A stretch of DNA of 64,000 nt from Oceanimonas pelagia (GTDB lineage Bacteria > Pseudomonadota > Gammaproteobacteria > Enterobacterales > Aeromonadaceae), in assembly GCF_030849025.1 (NCBI RefSeq), contig NZ_CP118224.1, positions 2,340,001 through 2,404,000 of the forward strand, read 5' to 3'. The notes below the pieces were generated by a model. It was not told the DNA's origin. It saw only the letters and a program-made list of their open reading frames with translations, and searched no databases. This document shows positions 27,656 to 37,424 of this stretch, piece after piece (positions within the stretch are counted from its first letter, which is position 1; each line of letters begins with the position of its first letter). The translations under genes were made by a program, and so were the position numbers.

Positions 27656-28490
27656 GCTCTCTCCCGGGCCACCGGCCCAGCGTCACCCTGTCCTGCCCGC
27701 CGTAGTCGCGCAGGGTGGTGACCTTCTCAAAACCATTATTGATAAAAATCCGTTGCACCGCCTCGCCCTGCTGCCAGCCGTGCTCCACCAGCAGCCAGCC
27801 GCCGGCCATGAGGTGTGCCGGCGCTTCGGCGGCGATATGGCGAATGTCGGCCAGGCCCTGCTCACCGGCCACCAGGGCGGTGCGCGGCTCAAAGCGCACG
27901 TCGCCCTCGGCCAGGTGCGGATCGGCGGCATCGATATAGGGCGGGTTGGACACTATCATGTCAAAAACCTGCCCGGCCAGTGGCGCCAGCCAGCTGCCCT
28001 CAACCACCGTCACATCCAGCCCCAGCCGCTCGGCGTTACGCCGGGCCAGGGCGGCGGCCTGCGGGTTGAATTCCACCGCCAGCACGGTATCGGCGGGTCG
28101 CTCGCTTTTGATGGACAGCGCAATGGCGCCGGTGCCGGTACCCAGATCCACTACCCGCGCCGGCCGCTCGGGCAGGCGTGCCAGCGCGCTTTCAACCAGC
28201 ACCTCGGTGTCGGGCCGGGGAATCAGGGTATCGGGGGTCACTTCCAGCATCAGGCTCCAGAATTCGCGCTGACCGGTCAGGTGGGCCACCGGCTCGCCGG
28301 CCCGGCGGCGAGTGATCAGTTCGGCCAGCTCGGTCTTCTGCTCGGCAGACACCTCAAATTCCGGCCAGGCCAGCAAAAAGCTGCGGGGTTTGCCCAGCAC
28401 ATGGCACAGCAGCACGTCCGCATCCAGCGCCGGCGACTCGCCGCCGGCCAGTTGCTCGCGCAGCCAGGTGCGCAGCTCGCTGAGCTGCAT
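27648..28490 (-). CDS. prmC: Peptide chain release factor N5-glutamine methyltransferase PrmC
   Basis: Methylates the glutamine of the GGQ motif of release factors 1 and 2. 280 residues. The start is the ATG that overlaps the prfA stop (TAATG). The helical N-terminal domain is followed by a Rossmann SAM domain with VVDLGTGTGAIALS and the catalytic NPPY at 182-185 (VSNPPYIDAADPHL). Its substrate, RF1, is the gene immediately upstream. Confidence 0.96.
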   Translation of the reverse strand: MQLSELRTWLREQLAGGESPALDADVLLCHVLGKPRSFLLAWPEFEVSAEQKTELAELITRRRAGEPVAHLTGQREFWSLMLEVTPDTLIPRPDTEVLVESALARLPERPARVVDLGTGTGAIALSIKSERPADTVLAVEFNPQAAALARRNAERLGLDVTVVEGSWLAPLAGQVFDMIVSNPPYIDAADPHLAEGDVRFEPRTALVAGEQGLADIRHIAAEAPAHLMAGGWLLVEHGWQQGEAVQRIFINNGFEKVTTLRDYGGQDRVTLGRWPGREHA

Positions 28491-29575
28491 TATTGCCCCG
28501 CCAGGGCGGCCAGCTGGTCGGCCTGGTGCTCCTGCAGAATGGGCTGGGTCAGCATCTCGAGCTGACCTTCCAGCACCTCGCTCAGCCGGTACAGGGTGAG
28601 GTTGATGCGGTGATCCGACACCCGGCCCTGAGGGTAGTTGTAGGTGCGGATGCGATCGGAGCGATCGCCGCTGCCCAGCAGGTTGCGCCGGGTGCTCTGC
28701 TCCTCGGCCTGGCGCTTGTCCTGCTCCGCCTGGGCCAGGCGCGAGGCCAGCACCGCCATGGCCTTGGCCCGGTTCTTGTGCTGGGAGCGCTCGTCCTGGC
28801 ATTCCACCACCATGCCGGTAGGCAGGTGGGTAATGCGAATGGCGGAGTCGGTCTTGTTGACGTGCTGGCCGCCTGCGCCGGAGGCACGAAAGGTATCTAC
28901 CTTGAGGTCCGCCGGGTTGATCTCCGGCGCCTCGGCCTCGGGCACCTCGGGCAATACCGCCACGGTGCAGGCAGAGGTGTGAATGCGGCCCTGGGATTCG
29001 GTTTCCGGCACCCGCTGCACCCGGTGACCGCCGGACTCAAACTTGAGCTGGCCATAGGCGCCGGCACCCTCGATGCGGGCGATGATCTCCTTGAAACCAC
29101 CGTGCTCGCCTTCGCTGGCACTGACGATCTCCACCCGCCAGCGCCGGGTCTCGGCATAGCGGCTGTACATGCGAAACAGATCGCCGGCAAAAATGGCGGC
29201 CTCGTCACCGCCGGCACCGGCGCGAATCTCCAGAAAACAGTTGTTGTCGTCTCTGGGATCCCTGGGCAGCAGCAAAATCTGCAACTCCTGACCCAGGGTT
29301 TCGATGGCCGCCGCGGCACTGTCGATCTCGTCCCGGGCCATGGCCTTCAGCTCGGCGTCGTCTTCCGCCAGCATTTCCTGAGCCTCGGCCAGATCCGCCT
29401 CGGCCTGACGATAGCGCTGAAAGCAGGCTACCACGTCTTCCAGCTGGGCATATTCCCGGGTCAGGGCCCGGTACTGCTCCTGATTGTTGATGACCGAGGC
29501 CTCGCCCAGCAGCGCCTGCACCTCCTGGTAGCGTTCTTCCAGGCCTTCCAGTTTCTTCAGTACGGATTCGTTCAT
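28490..29575 (-). CDS. prfA: Peptide chain release factor 1
   Basis: RF1 terminates translation at UAA and UAG. 361 residues. The GGQ that triggers peptidyl-tRNA hydrolysis lies at 235-237 ([18 protein letters not shown]). The stop-codon-reading loop and the acidic N-terminal helical domain are as in E. coli. It sits in the hemA-prfA-prmC order, 24 bases downstream of hemA. Confidence 0.97.
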   Translation of the reverse strand: MNESVLKKLEGLEERYQEVQALLGEASVINNQEQYRALTREYAQLEDVVACFQRYRQAEADLAEAQEMLAEDDAELKAMARDEIDSAAAAIETLGQELQILLLPRDPRDDNNCFLEIRAGAGGDEAAIFAGDLFRMYSRYAETRRWRVEIVSASEGEHGGFKEIIARIEGAGAYGQLKFESGGHRVQRVPETESQGRIHTSACTVAVLPEVPEAEAPEINPADLKVDTFRASGAGGQHVNKTDSAIRITHLPTGMVVECQDERSQHKNRAKAMAVLASRLAQAEQDKRQAEEQSTRRNLLGSGDRSDRIRTYNYPQGRVSDHRINLTLYRLSEVLEGQLEMLTQPILQEHQADQLAALAGQ

Positions 29576-29599
29576 CGAGGGTCTCGCCGTTATGCCGGC

Positions 29600-30859
29600 T
29601 CAGGGCCGGCTGATGCCCAGGCTACGGGACAGCACCGCCAGCATGTCCTGATCGCCGTCCTTGCCGGCCTGGCTCAGAGCCTGGGTGGGGGTATGAATAA
29701 GCTTGTTGGTGAGCCGCCGGGTCAGCTGCTGCATCACCAGGGTGGCGTCGTCACCCTGGGCCAGGGCCTGCAGCGCCCGGGCCAGCTCCTGCTGGCGCAC
29801 GCTTTCTGCCTGGGCCCGGTAATCGCGAATGAGATCCACCGAGCGCAGGGAGCGGTACCAGGCCATGAACTGATCCCGCTCTTCCAGAATAATGCGCTCG
29901 GCCTGGGCGGCGGCCCGCTTGCGGGCCTCGAGGTTCTGCTCGATGATGCCCTGCAGATCGTCCACGGTATACAGATAGGCATCGTTGAGCTCGTCCACCT
30001 CGGGCTCGATGTCCCGGGGCACGGCGATGTCCACCAGCAGAATGGGCTTGTGCCGGCGGACCTTGAGCGCCCGCTCCACCATGCCCTTGCCGATGATGGG
30101 CAGGGGGCTGGCGGTGGAGCTGATCACGATATCGGCCTGAGGCAGAAACTCGGGGATCTGCTCCAGAGTCATCACCTCGGCCTCAAATTCCTGGGCCAGC
30201 TTCTGGGCCCGCTCCAGGGTGCGGTTGGCCACCATCATACGGGTCACCGACTGCTCCTTGAGGTGACGCGCCACCAGCTCGACGGTTTCACCGGCCCCCA
30301 CCAGCAGCACCTTGGTGCGGCCCAGATCCGAAAAAATGCGCTTGGCCAGGCTGACCGCGGCAAAAGCCACGGACACCGCACTGGCGCCAATGTCGGTTTC
30401 GGTGCGCACCCGTTTGGCCACGGAAAAGGACTTCTGGAACAACCGCTCGAGCAGGCCCTTGAGGGTGCCGGCCTGGTGCGACTGGCTGTAGGCCTGCTTG
30501 ATCTGGCCCAGTATCTGGGGCTCGCCCAGCACCAGGGAGTCGAGTCCGCAGGCCACCCGCATCAGGTGGCGAATGGCCTCTTCCCCCTGATGCTGATACA
30601 GGCAGGCGGTGAGCTCGTCCTCGTCCAGATTGTGAAAACGCTGCAGCCAGTGGCGCACCACATCACTGTCACCGTCGTCCTTCAGGCTGCAATACAGCTC
30701 GGTGCGGTTGCAGGTAGACAGGATCACGGTTTCGGCCACACCCTGTGTGTTACTCAGCTCCTGCAGTGCCCTGGGGGCAAGATCAGGGCCAAACGCCACC
30801 CGCTCGCGCAGGGCGACGGACGCTGTCTTATGATTGATTCCCAGTACCAGCAGGCTCAT
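29600..30859 (-). CDS. hemA: Glutamyl-tRNA reductase HemA
   Basis: Reduces glutamyl-tRNA(Glu) to glutamate-1-semialdehyde, the first committed step of the C5 haem pathway. 419 residues. The catalytic nucleophile is C50 in [26 protein letters not shown] at the N terminus, the NADPH domain [14 protein letters not shown] and the C-terminal dimerisation helices are recognisable. Divergent from lolB, as in E. coli; the 125-base shared region holds their promoters, with none clear enough to call. Confidence 0.97.
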   Translation of the reverse strand: MSLLVLGINHKTASVALRERVAFGPDLAPRALQELSNTQGVAETVILSTCNRTELYCSLKDDGDSDVVRHWLQRFHNLDEDELTACLYQHQGEEAIRHLMRVACGLDSLVLGEPQILGQIKQAYSQSHQAGTLKGLLERLFQKSFSVAKRVRTETDIGASAVSVAFAAVSLAKRIFSDLGRTKVLLVGAGETVELVARHLKEQSVTRMMVANRTLERAQKLAQEFEAEVMTLEQIPEFLPQADIVISSTASPLPIIGKGMVERALKVRRHKPILLVDIAVPRDIEPEVDELNDAYLYTVDDLQGIIEQNLEARKRAAAQAERIILEERDQFMAWYRSLRSVDLIRDYRAQAESVRQQELARALQALAQGDDATLVMQQLTRRLTNKLIHTPTQALSQAGKDGDQDMLAVLSRSLGISRP

Positions 30860-30984
30860 GAGGATTTGATGCGGCTCACAACGTTCTTCAAGTAGCCGGC
30901 TATTGTACGAGAAAGGCCAAATCTTTAAAAGGCACCGGCCTTGCCCTTATACTGGCCGCCCCTTTCAAACGCGGAGTGCTCGCC

Positions 30985-31563
30985 GTGCGTATTTTATTGA
31001 TCTGCCTTGGCTTGTTGCTGGTGTCGGGCTGTGCCTACCGGGCCGAAGAAGCCCCGGCCGGCAGCTGGCAGGCTCAGAAACAGCAACTGGCCGGGCTGCA
31101 GAACTGGCAGCTGGCCGCCAGGCTCGGCATCATTACCCCCGAGGAGCGCGGCAGTCTGAGCCTGTTCTGGCGTCAGGACAGCGGCGACTATCGCCTGAAC
31201 CTCACCAATGTGGTCGGCAAACGGGTGTTCGATCTCAGCCGCCGCAGCGGACGCATTGAACTCATCGACAGCGAAGGACGGCGCCATACCGCCGCCAACG
31301 CCCAGGCCCTGGTGTATGAACTGACCGGCTGGAACCTGCCGGTGGAGCAGCTGGCCGACTGGATCAAGGGCCTGCCCGGTGACGCCGACACCGTCAGCTT
31401 TGACGCCGACGGCCGCCCGGCGCGAGTGCAGTCCCACGGCTGGCAACTCAGCTACCTGGGTTACACCCAAATCGACGGTCTCTGGCTGCCCAGCCGGCTG
31501 GAGCTGAGTCACGACACCACCAACCTGAAACTGGCGGTAAACCGGTGGGAGCTGAATCCATGA
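30985..31563 (+). CDS. lolB: Outer-membrane lipoprotein receptor LolB
   Basis: Receives lipoproteins from LolA and inserts them into the outer membrane. The chosen GTG has GGAG eight bases upstream and gives 192 residues with lipobox VSGC (C16); a GTG three codons earlier overlaps that ribosome site. [31 protein letters not shown] and [23 protein letters not shown] are typical LolB blocks. The stop overlaps ispE (ATGA). Confidence 0.93.
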   Translation: MRILLICLGLLLVSGCAYRAEEAPAGSWQAQKQQLAGLQNWQLAARLGIITPEERGSLSLFWRQDSGDYRLNLTNVVGKRVFDLSRRSGRIELIDSEGRRHTAANAQALVYELTGWNLPVEQLADWIKGLPGDADTVSFDADGRPARVQSHGWQLSYLGYTQIDGLWLPSRLELSHDTTNLKLAVNRWELNP

Positions 31564-32390
31564 TGCGCCTGCCCGCCCCCGCCAAACTCAACCTGTTTCT
31601 GTACATTACCGGACGCCGGGACGACGGTTATCACAACCTGCAGACCCTGTTTCAGTTTGTGGACTTTGGCGACGAACTGCGCTTTGAGGCAGCCGATGAG
31701 CTCACCCTGTCTCCGGCCCTGCCCGGGGTGGCCACCGAGAACAACCTCATTATACGCGCCGCGCGGCTGCTGCAAAGCCACACCGGCTGCACCCGGGGCG
31801 CCCGCATTCACCTGACCAAACGGCTGCCCATGGGCGGCGGCCTGGGGGGCGGTTCCAGCGACGCCGCCACCACCCTGGTGGGGCTGAACCGGCTGTGGCA
31901 ACTGGATCTGCCGGCCGAGGAGCTGGCCGCCCTGGGTCTGCAACTGGGCGCCGATGTGCCGGTGTTCGTGCACGGCCGCGCCGCTTTTGCCGAAGGCGTG
32001 GGCGACATCTTCACCGAAGCCCATCCTCCCGAGCCCTGGTATCTGGTAGTGAATCCGGGGGTGGAGGTGTCTACGCCGGCCATCTTCACCGACCCGGATC
32101 TGCCCCGCAACAGCCCGGTGCTGAGCCTGCAACAACGGCTGTCTTCCCCCTGGCAAAACGACTGCGAGGGGCTGGTCAAAAAGCGACACCCCGAGGTTGC
32201 CAAACTTCTGAGCTGGTTGCTAGAATATGCGCCGTCACGAATGACGGGCACCGGCGCCTGTATTTTCGGCACCTTTGACAGCCGCGAGGCGGCCGAAACA
32301 GCGCTCAGGAATGTGCCGGATGACGCCAGTGGTTTTGTAGCCCGAGGCTGCAACCACTCGCCGCTGCTGGCGGCACTGAAGGCCCTGTAA
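31560..32390 (+). CDS. ispE: 4-diphosphocytidyl-2-C-methyl-D-erythritol kinase IspE
   Basis: GHMP kinase of the MEP isoprenoid pathway. 276 residues. The first ATG has GGGAG upstream and overlaps the lolB stop; a second ATG follows directly. The N terminus [23 protein letters not shown] and the ATP loop [14 protein letters not shown] (about 90-103) are diagnostic, and [10 protein letters not shown] lies near the C terminus. It is coupled to lolB and followed by the prs leader. Confidence 0.96.
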   Translation: MMRLPAPAKLNLFLYITGRRDDGYHNLQTLFQFVDFGDELRFEAADELTLSPALPGVATENNLIIRAARLLQSHTGCTRGARIHLTKRLPMGGGLGGGSSDAATTLVGLNRLWQLDLPAEELAALGLQLGADVPVFVHGRAAFAEGVGDIFTEAHPPEPWYLVVNPGVEVSTPAIFTDPDLPRNSPVLSLQQRLSSPWQNDCEGLVKKRHPEVAKLLSWLLEYAPSRMTGTGACIFGTFDSREAAETALRNVPDDASGFVARGCNHSPLLAALKAL

Positions 32391-32591
32391 GCACCCGTTA
32401 TCGAACAAGACAGATCAGGCAGCGATGCATGAAGGCGGGGTGGGCTCGCCTTCTCCCTTATCCCGAGGGTCAGTTCGCTGCCGGCGGTCGCCAGCAGGAT
32501 GACACGGCTAATGCCGACTCACCGTTGCGTGCTCTCACTCAACCCCCTGCCGGCGCTCCGAAGCAGAATAATTCCGACCAGGGGCTGGATA

Positions 32592-32607
32592 GCGAAAACG
32601 TTTTTCG
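32592..32607. promoter_or_regulatory. Probable PurR operator upstream of prs
   Basis: GCGAAAACGTTTTTCG closely follows the PurR operator pattern (A/G-CGAAAACGTTTTCG-T) as a near-perfect palindrome centred on ACGT. In E. coli PurR represses prs. It lies 64 bases before the GTG start. The rest of the 280-base ispE-prs gap (32391-32670) shows no gene. Confidence 0.6.
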
Positions 32608-32670
32608 TGACACGGGTTCACGGCCCCGTCCAGTCTCGCCACCCACGAAGCAACCCCGAGGTTTTAAACC

Positions 32671-33618
32671 GTGCCCGACATGAAGCTGTTTGCTGGTAAT
32701 GCAACGCCGGAACTCGCCCAACGTATCGCCGATCGTCTTTTCATCAAACTGAGCGCTGCCGATGTCGGCCGTTTCAGCGACGGCGAGATCAGCGTGCAAA
32801 TCAACGAAAATGTACGCGGCGGCGATGTCTTCATCATCCAGTCCACCTGCGCGCCCACCAACGACAACCTGATGGAGCTGATCGTCATGGTCGACGCCCT
32901 GCGTCGCGCCTCCGCCGGTCGCATTACCGCCGTCATTCCCTACTTCGGTTACGCTCGCCAGGATCGCCGAGTGCGCTCCGCCCGGGTGCCGATCACCGCC
33001 AAGGTGGTGGCCGACTTCCTGTCCAGCGTGGGTGTGGACCGGGTGCTGACCGTGGATCTGCACGCCGAGCAGATTCAGGGCTTCTTTGACGTGCCGGTAG
33101 ACAACGTGTTCGGCACGCCGGTGCTGCTGGAAGACATGAAGGCCAAGGGCCTGCAGGACGCCGTGGTGGTGTCTCCCGATATCGGTGGCGTGGTGCGCGC
33201 CCGTGCCGTGGCCAAGCTGCTGGACGAAACCGACATCGCCATCATCGACAAGCGCCGCCCCCGCGCCAACGTGTCCCAGGTGATGCACCTGATCGGTGAC
33301 GTGGAAGGCCGTGACTGTGTGATCGTGGACGACATGATCGACACCGGCGGCACCCTGTGCAAGGCCGCCGAAGCCCTGAAGGAGCGCGGTGCCAAGCGGG
33401 TGTTCGCCTACGCCACCCACGCCGTGTTCTCCGGCAAGGCCGCCGAAAACATTCGCGACTCCGTGATCGATGAAGTCATCATCACCGACTCCGTGCCCCT
33501 GAGCCCGGAAATCAAGGCCCTGGACAAGGTCAAGCAGCTGACCCTGTCGCCCATGCTGGCCGAGGCCATTCGTCGCATCAGCAACGAAGAGTCTATCTCC
33601 GCCATGTTCGAGCACTAA
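32671..33618 (+). CDS. prs: Ribose-phosphate pyrophosphokinase (PRPP synthetase)
   Basis: Makes PRPP from ribose 5-phosphate and ATP for nucleotide, His, Trp and NAD synthesis. 315 residues with a GTG start, both as in E. coli. The sequence is almost collinear: [20 protein letters not shown], the [12 protein letters not shown] block and the PRPP loop DDMIDTGGT at 220-228. It provides the substrate used by upp and the purine genes elsewhere in the window. Terminator 22 bases downstream. Confidence 0.98.
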   Translation: MPDMKLFAGNATPELAQRIADRLFIKLSAADVGRFSDGEISVQINENVRGGDVFIIQSTCAPTNDNLMELIVMVDALRRASAGRITAVIPYFGYARQDRRVRSARVPITAKVVADFLSSVGVDRVLTVDLHAEQIQGFFDVPVDNVFGTPVLLEDMKAKGLQDAVVVSPDIGGVVRARAVAKLLDETDIAIIDKRRPRANVSQVMHLIGDVEGRDCVIVDDMIDTGGTLCKAAEALKERGAKRVFAYATHAVFSGKAAENIRDSVIDEVIITDSVPLSPEIKALDKVKQLTLSPMLAEAIRRISNEESISAMFEH

Positions 33619-33640
33619 GCCCGGACAAGCTGGAAGTAAC

Positions 33641-33667
33641 AGCCCGCGAACTTCGCGGGCTTTTTTG
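33641..33667 (+). terminator. Intrinsic terminator of prs
   Basis: AGCCCGCGAA-CTTCGCGGGC then T6: a strong GC stem with a T-tail just after prs. Confidence 0.93.
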
Positions 33668-33684
33668 TGGACGGGATTTAAGTG

Positions 33685-33773
33685 CAGGGACTGGGGACTG
33701 AGGACTGGGGAAATTGTAGACTCCGGTTCGGATTTCGCCGGGCAGCAATACCAGTCCCTGTTCCCTAATCCCC
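33685..33773. repeat. G-rich intergenic inverted repeat
   Basis: Left arm CAGGGACTGGGGACTGAGG (33685 onward), right arm ACCAGTCCCTGTTCCCTAAT (33750 onward). The right arm's complement is nearly the left arm of the repeat at 40211. Located between prs and the convergent TauE/SafE gene. Confidence 0.7.
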
Positions 33774-33778
33774 GTTTT

Positions 33779-34507
33779 TTATCCGTAAAAGCGCACAAAA
33801 TAGTACCCGCTCAGGCCCACACCAAAGGCGACAATGGCCCAGGCCAGCAGCTTCGGCTTGATCCACTCCAGCAGCCGGGCACCCAGCTTGCCGCCGAGCA
33901 GATAGCCCAGCGCGAGCAACAGGGCCTCGTGCCAGTACACCAGTCCCGACAGGGAATACACCACAATGGTGGCACCGCTGGCCAGCATCGACAGATACAG
34001 CTTGATGGCGTGCTGCTGCAGGCTGGAGCCCAGCCGCAGCTGACCCATCAGCGCCATCAGCAGCACGCCCAGACCACCGCCAAAAAAGCCGCCGTAAAAG
34101 CTGCCACTTAACAGCACCGGCCAGGCCTTTGGTTTCATGGCAAGGGGGCCTTCAAACCCCTGGCTGCTGAGCAGCTGCCGGCCGTAAAGCAGGCTCACCC
34201 CCAGCAACAACCAGGGCACCAGATAATTGAAGTGGTCGGCATGAAACCGGGTCAGGGCAAAAGCCCCCAGCCCGCCCCCGGCCAGGCCGATCAGGGTCAG
34301 CGCCAGCAGCGGACCGCCCCGCAGGCGACGGCGCATGCCCCAGAAGGCGCTGACATAACCGGGCCAGGATGCCACACTGGCGGTGGCCACGGCCCCGGTG
34401 CTGGGAATGCCCGCCCCCAGCAGGGCCGGCAGAGTAAAAAACAGACCGCCACCGGCCAGCGCATTGACCACGCCGGCCAGCAGGGACCAACCCAGAAGTT
34501 CAAACAT
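33779..34507 (-). CDS. TSUP family transporter (TauE/SafE)
   Basis: A 242-residue inner-membrane carrier of the TauE/SafE family, which exports or imports sulfite, sulfonates or other organic anions. The start is the ATG at 34507; a longer frame adds a non-hydrophobic leader without a ribosome site. About seven to eight hydrophobic segments are visible, with the family's ALAGGGLFFTLPALL and YGGFFGGGLGVLLMALMGQ motifs near the two repeat halves. Substrate unknown. Confidence 0.88.
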   Translation of the reverse strand: MFELLGWSLLAGVVNALAGGGLFFTLPALLGAGIPSTGAVATASVASWPGYVSAFWGMRRRLRGGPLLALTLIGLAGGGLGAFALTRFHADHFNYLVPWLLLGVSLLYGRQLLSSQGFEGPLAMKPKAWPVLLSGSFYGGFFGGGLGVLLMALMGQLRLGSSLQQHAIKLYLSMLASGATIVVYSLSGLVYWHEALLLALGYLLGGKLGARLLEWIKPKLLAWAIVAFGVGLSGYYFVRFYG

Positions 34508-34707
34508 GATGGTATCCGTGAAAATCGAGTGCAGAAAAGCAGGATAAAGCGAAGGAGCCGCTTTTGAATGCACAATCATAGCACAGATTGTAAACAATAC
34601 ATGTGGTATCTATACGCGGCCGGTGCCATGGCAAATCCGGCCCTGACGGTGGCCATTATCGCCGCACTTCATTAGAATGTGGCGTCATTTTAACGGCCGA
34701 TTCTGCT

Positions 34708-35304
34708 ATGCAACCTATCGAACTCATTGTCGGGCTGGCCAACCCCGGCCCGGAATACGCCCACACCCGCCACAATGCGGGTGCCTGGTACGTCACCGAG
34801 CTGGCCCGGCTGCACGGCGCCCAGCTCAAGGAAGAAGGCAAATTCTTTGGCTGGACCGGGCGCGTGCGCATTGCCGGCCGCGACGTGCGTCTGTTGATCC
34901 CGGCCACCTTTATGAACCGCTCGGGCAAGGCGGTGGCGGCCCTGGCCAACTTTTACCAGATCCCGCCCGAAGGCATTCTGGTGGCCCACGACGAACTGGA
35001 CCTGCCCCCGGGCACCGCCCGCTTCAAGCAGGGCGGCGGTCACGGCGGCCACAACGGCCTGCGCGACATCATCAGCAGTCTGGGCAACAGCAAGGATTTT
35101 TACCGGCTGCGGCTGGGCATCGGCCACCCCGGCGACAAGTCCCGGGTGGCCGGCTTTGTGCTGACCAGGGCACCGGCCGCCGAGCAGACCCTGCTCGACG
35201 CCACCGTGGACGAAGCCGCCCGCGCCACCGATATTTTATTCAAGGATGGCATGGTCAGGGCGATGAACCGCCTGCATGCCTTCAACGCCGATTCCACCAA
35301 GTAA
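34708..35304 (+). CDS. pth: Peptidyl-tRNA hydrolase
   Basis: Recycles peptidyl-tRNA released from stalled ribosomes. 198 residues from the ATG at 34708. [20 protein letters not shown] with N12 and the catalytic H22, FMNRSGKAV and [11 protein letters not shown] are the hallmark segments. It precedes ychF by 15 bases, the standard order. Confidence 0.96.
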   Translation: MQPIELIVGLANPGPEYAHTRHNAGAWYVTELARLHGAQLKEEGKFFGWTGRVRIAGRDVRLLIPATFMNRSGKAVAALANFYQIPPEGILVAHDELDLPPGTARFKQGGGHGGHNGLRDIISSLGNSKDFYRLRLGIGHPGDKSRVAGFVLTRAPAAEQTLLDATVDEAARATDILFKDGMVRAMNRLHAFNADSTK

Positions 35305-35319
35305 TTTCAGGACACCATC

Positions 35320-36411
35320 ATGGGTTTTAAATGCGGTATTGTGGGTCTGCCCAACGTGGGCAAATCCACCCTGTTCAACGCTCTGACCAAGGCCGGCATC
35401 GAAGCCGCCAACTTTCCCTTCTGCACCATAGAGCCGAACACCGGCGTGGTGCCGGTGCCGGACAAACGCCTCGACGCCCTGGCCGCCATCGTCAACCCGC
35501 AGCGGGTGCTGCCCACCACCATGGAATTCGTGGACATCGCCGGCCTGGTGGCCGGTGCCTCCAAGGGCGAAGGCCTGGGCAACAAGTTTCTGGCCAACAT
35601 TCGCGAGACCGACGCCATCGGCCATGTGGTGCGCTGCTTTGAAAACGACAATATCGTCCACGTGGCCGGCAAGGTATCGCCGAAAGACGATATCGAAATC
35701 ATCAACACCGAGCTGGCCCTGGCGGATCTGGATACCTGCGAGCGCGCCATTACCCGTAACGCCAAGAAGGCCAAGGGTGGCGACAAGGACGCCAAGTTCG
35801 AAATCACCGTACTGGAAAAACTGCTGCCGGTGCTGGAAGAAGCCAAAGTGCTGCGCAGCGTTGAGCTGACCAGGGAAGAAAAGGCCGCCATCGACTACCT
35901 GAACTTCCTCACCATCAAGCCGACCATGTACATTGCCAACGTCAATGAAGACGGCTTTGAAAACAACCCCTACCTGGCCGAGGTGGAAGCCATTGCCGCC
36001 GCCGAAAACGCCATTGTGGTGCCGGTGTGCGCCGCCATGGAATCCGAAATCGCCGAGCTGGACGCGGAAGAAGCCGCCGAATTCATGGATGACATGGGTC
36101 TGGAAGAGCCGGGTCTGAACCGGGTGATCCGCGCCGGTTACCAGTTGCTGAACCTGCAGACCTACTTCACCGCCGGGGTGAAGGAAGTGCGTGCCTGGAC
36201 CATTCCCGTGGGCGCCACCGCGCCCCAGGCCGCCGGCAAGATCCACACCGACTTTGAAAAGGGCTTTATTCGCGCCCAGACCATAGGTTATGAAGACTAC
36301 ATCACCTACAAGGGTGAGCAGGGCGCCAAGGAAGCGGGCAAGATGCGCTCCGAAGGCAAGGACTACATCGTCAAAGACGGCGATGTGATGAACTTCCTGT
36401 TCAACGTCTGA
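35320..36411 (+). CDS. ychF: Ribosome-binding ATPase YchF (OBG family)
   Basis: A 363-residue P-loop protein related to GTPases that prefers ATP. The P-loop GLPNVGKS is at 9-16. The base-specificity motif NVNED replaces NKxD, explaining the ATP preference. The coiled-coil insert (about 130-200) and C-terminal TGS domain ([17 protein letters not shown]) are present. Probable roles in ribosome binding and oxidative-stress control. It forms an operon with pth and ends at a clear terminator. Confidence 0.97.
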   Translation: MGFKCGIVGLPNVGKSTLFNALTKAGIEAANFPFCTIEPNTGVVPVPDKRLDALAAIVNPQRVLPTTMEFVDIAGLVAGASKGEGLGNKFLANIRETDAIGHVVRCFENDNIVHVAGKVSPKDDIEIINTELALADLDTCERAITRNAKKAKGGDKDAKFEITVLEKLLPVLEEAKVLRSVELTREEKAAIDYLNFLTIKPTMYIANVNEDGFENNPYLAEVEAIAAAENAIVVPVCAAMESEIAELDAEEAAEFMDDMGLEEPGLNRVIRAGYQLLNLQTYFTAGVKEVRAWTIPVGATAPQAAGKIHTDFEKGFIRAQTIGYEDYITYKGEQGAKEAGKMRSEGKDYIVKDGDVMNFLFNV

Positions 36412-36431
36412 GCGTTCTGCACGCTTGCTTC

Positions 36432-36459
36432 AAGGCCGGGCATGTTCCCGGCCTTTTTT
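36432..36459 (+). terminator. Intrinsic terminator of pth-ychF
   Basis: AAGGCCGGG-CATGTT-CCCGGCCTT followed by T-rich sequence. Confidence 0.92.
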
Positions 36460-36568
36460 GTTTTTCCCGTTTTCGCAGAAAAAACCGGCCTTGTTGACCA
36501 CCCCTTCATCACCATGCCGCTTTTATGGCCAACCGACCGTGGCACGCCATTTTTTTACGGAAAAACGG

Positions 36569-36597
36569 TTGACGCTGTCGGCCCGGATACGCATAAT
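36569..36597 (+). promoter_or_regulatory. Sigma-70 promoter of the tRNA cluster
   Basis: TTGACG (36569-36574), a 17-base spacer and CATAAT (36592-36597), followed by the GC-rich discriminator GCGCCCC typical of stringently controlled stable-RNA promoters. About 38 bases separate the -10 element from the first tRNA. Confidence 0.72.
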
Positions 36598-36635
36598 GCG
36601 CCCCGTTCGGTGACGGATGGTCATCAACAAGCAGT

Positions 36636-36712
36636 GGCTATGTAGCTCAGTTGGTTAGAGCACATCACTCATAATGATGGGGTCGCAGGTTCGAATCCCG
36701 CCATAGCCACCA
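36636..36712 (+). tRNA. tRNA-Met (CAU), elongator type, copy 1
   Basis: 77 bases with encoded CCA. The acceptor GGCTATG pairs with CATAGCC, the anticodon loop is CTCATAA and the T loop is TTCGAAT. Identical to the copy at 37051. Confidence 0.97.
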
Positions 36713-36716
36713 TTGC

Positions 36717-36791
36717 TGGGGTATCGCCAAGCGGTAAGGCAGCGGGTTTTGATCCCGCCATTCCCAGGTTCGAATCCTGGTACCCCAGCCA
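36717..36791 (+). tRNA. tRNA-Gln (UUG), copy 1
   Basis: 75 bases with CCA. Acceptor TGGGGTA/TACCCCA, anticodon loop TTTTGAT. Four bases after tRNA-Met; identical to the two other Gln copies. Confidence 0.97.
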
Positions 36792-36914
36792 TTTTCAGAA
36801 AAGGTTGAAGACCAAGCGGGTATTATCCCGGCGCTGGTGCCCAGGCACAAACCGCAGCTTCAACCGTTTTCACAGTGGCTGATATCAAAAAATTTGTTAT
36901 CATCCATTCGCTGT

Positions 36915-36989
36915 TGGGGTATCGCCAAGCGGTAAGGCAGCGGGTTTTGATCCCGCCATTCCCAGGTTCGAATCCTGGTACCCCAGCCA
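36915..36989 (+). tRNA. tRNA-Gln (UUG), copy 2
   Basis: Identical 75-base copy. It follows a 123-base spacer (36792-36914) that shows no gene and may hold processing signals or a second promoter. Confidence 0.97.
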
Positions 36990-37050
36990 TTTCAAGCGCA
37001 TACGACGGCCAGTGCGTATCGCAACATTGAGGCGACTCAATGCTTTATGT

Positions 37051-37127
37051 GGCTATGTAGCTCAGTTGGTTAGAGCACATCACTCATAATGATGGGGTCG
37101 CAGGTTCGAATCCCGCCATAGCCACCA
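37051..37127 (+). tRNA. tRNA-Met (CAU), elongator type, copy 2
   Basis: Identical to the copy at 36636, 77 bases with encoded CCA. Confidence 0.97.
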
Positions 37128-37135
37128 CTCTTTTC

Positions 37136-37220
37136 GCGGGAGTGGCGAAATTGGTAGACGCACCAGATTTAGGTTCTGGCGCCGCAAGGTGTGCGAGTTC
37201 AAGTCTCGCCTCCCGCACCA
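37136..37220 (+). tRNA. tRNA-Leu (UAG)
   Basis: 85 bases with a long variable arm and CCA. The acceptor GCGGGAG pairs with CTCCCGC and the anticodon loop reads TTTAGGT. Confidence 0.97.
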
Positions 37221-37228
37221 TTAAAAAT

Positions 37229-37303
37229 TGGGGTATCGCCAAGCGGTAAGGCAGCGGGTTTTGATCCCGCCATTCCCAGGTTCGAATCCTGGTACCCCAG
37301 CCA
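37229..37303 (+). tRNA. tRNA-Gln (UUG), copy 3
   Basis: Third identical 75-base copy, the last tRNA before the terminator. Confidence 0.97.
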
Positions 37304-37310
37304 TCTATCG

Positions 37311-37339
37311 AAAAGCCGGCCTTTGGGTCGGCTTTTTTG
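37311..37339 (+). terminator. Intrinsic terminator of the tRNA cluster
   Basis: AAAAGCCG-GCCTTTGGGT-CGGCTTTTTT directly after the last tRNA. Confidence 0.9.
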
Positions 37340-37353
37340 CTTTCTGAGGTTAA

Positions 37354-37422
37354 GGATTAGGGATTAGGGATTAGGGATTAGGGATTAGGGAATCGTACCA
37401 GTCCCTGCTCCCCATTCCCTGC
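37354..37422. repeat. Telomere-like GGGATTA array with C-rich return arm
   Basis: Five to six tandem GGGATTA heptamers (37354-37392, G-quadruplex-capable) followed by a complementary-type arm CCAGTCCCTGCTCCCCATTC (from 37399). Between the tRNA terminator and the ubiF stop. Confidence 0.85.
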
Positions 37423-37424
37423 AG

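Noticed and set aside
32391-32670. Small gene or RNA gene in the ispE-prs gap
   Set aside because: Short open frames lack ribosome sites and no tRNA or riboswitch fold could be drawn. It is best explained as the prs leader with a PurR site.
36869-36903. Separate promoter for the second part of the tRNA cluster (TTCACA ... TATCAT)
   Set aside because: The spacing between the two hexamers is about 23 bases, too long for a sigma-70 promoter.
37354-37392. Chromosome end or eukaryotic telomere contamination
   Set aside because: The array is short, flanked by bacterial tRNA and ubiF sequence, and belongs to a family of similar intergenic repeats in this window.
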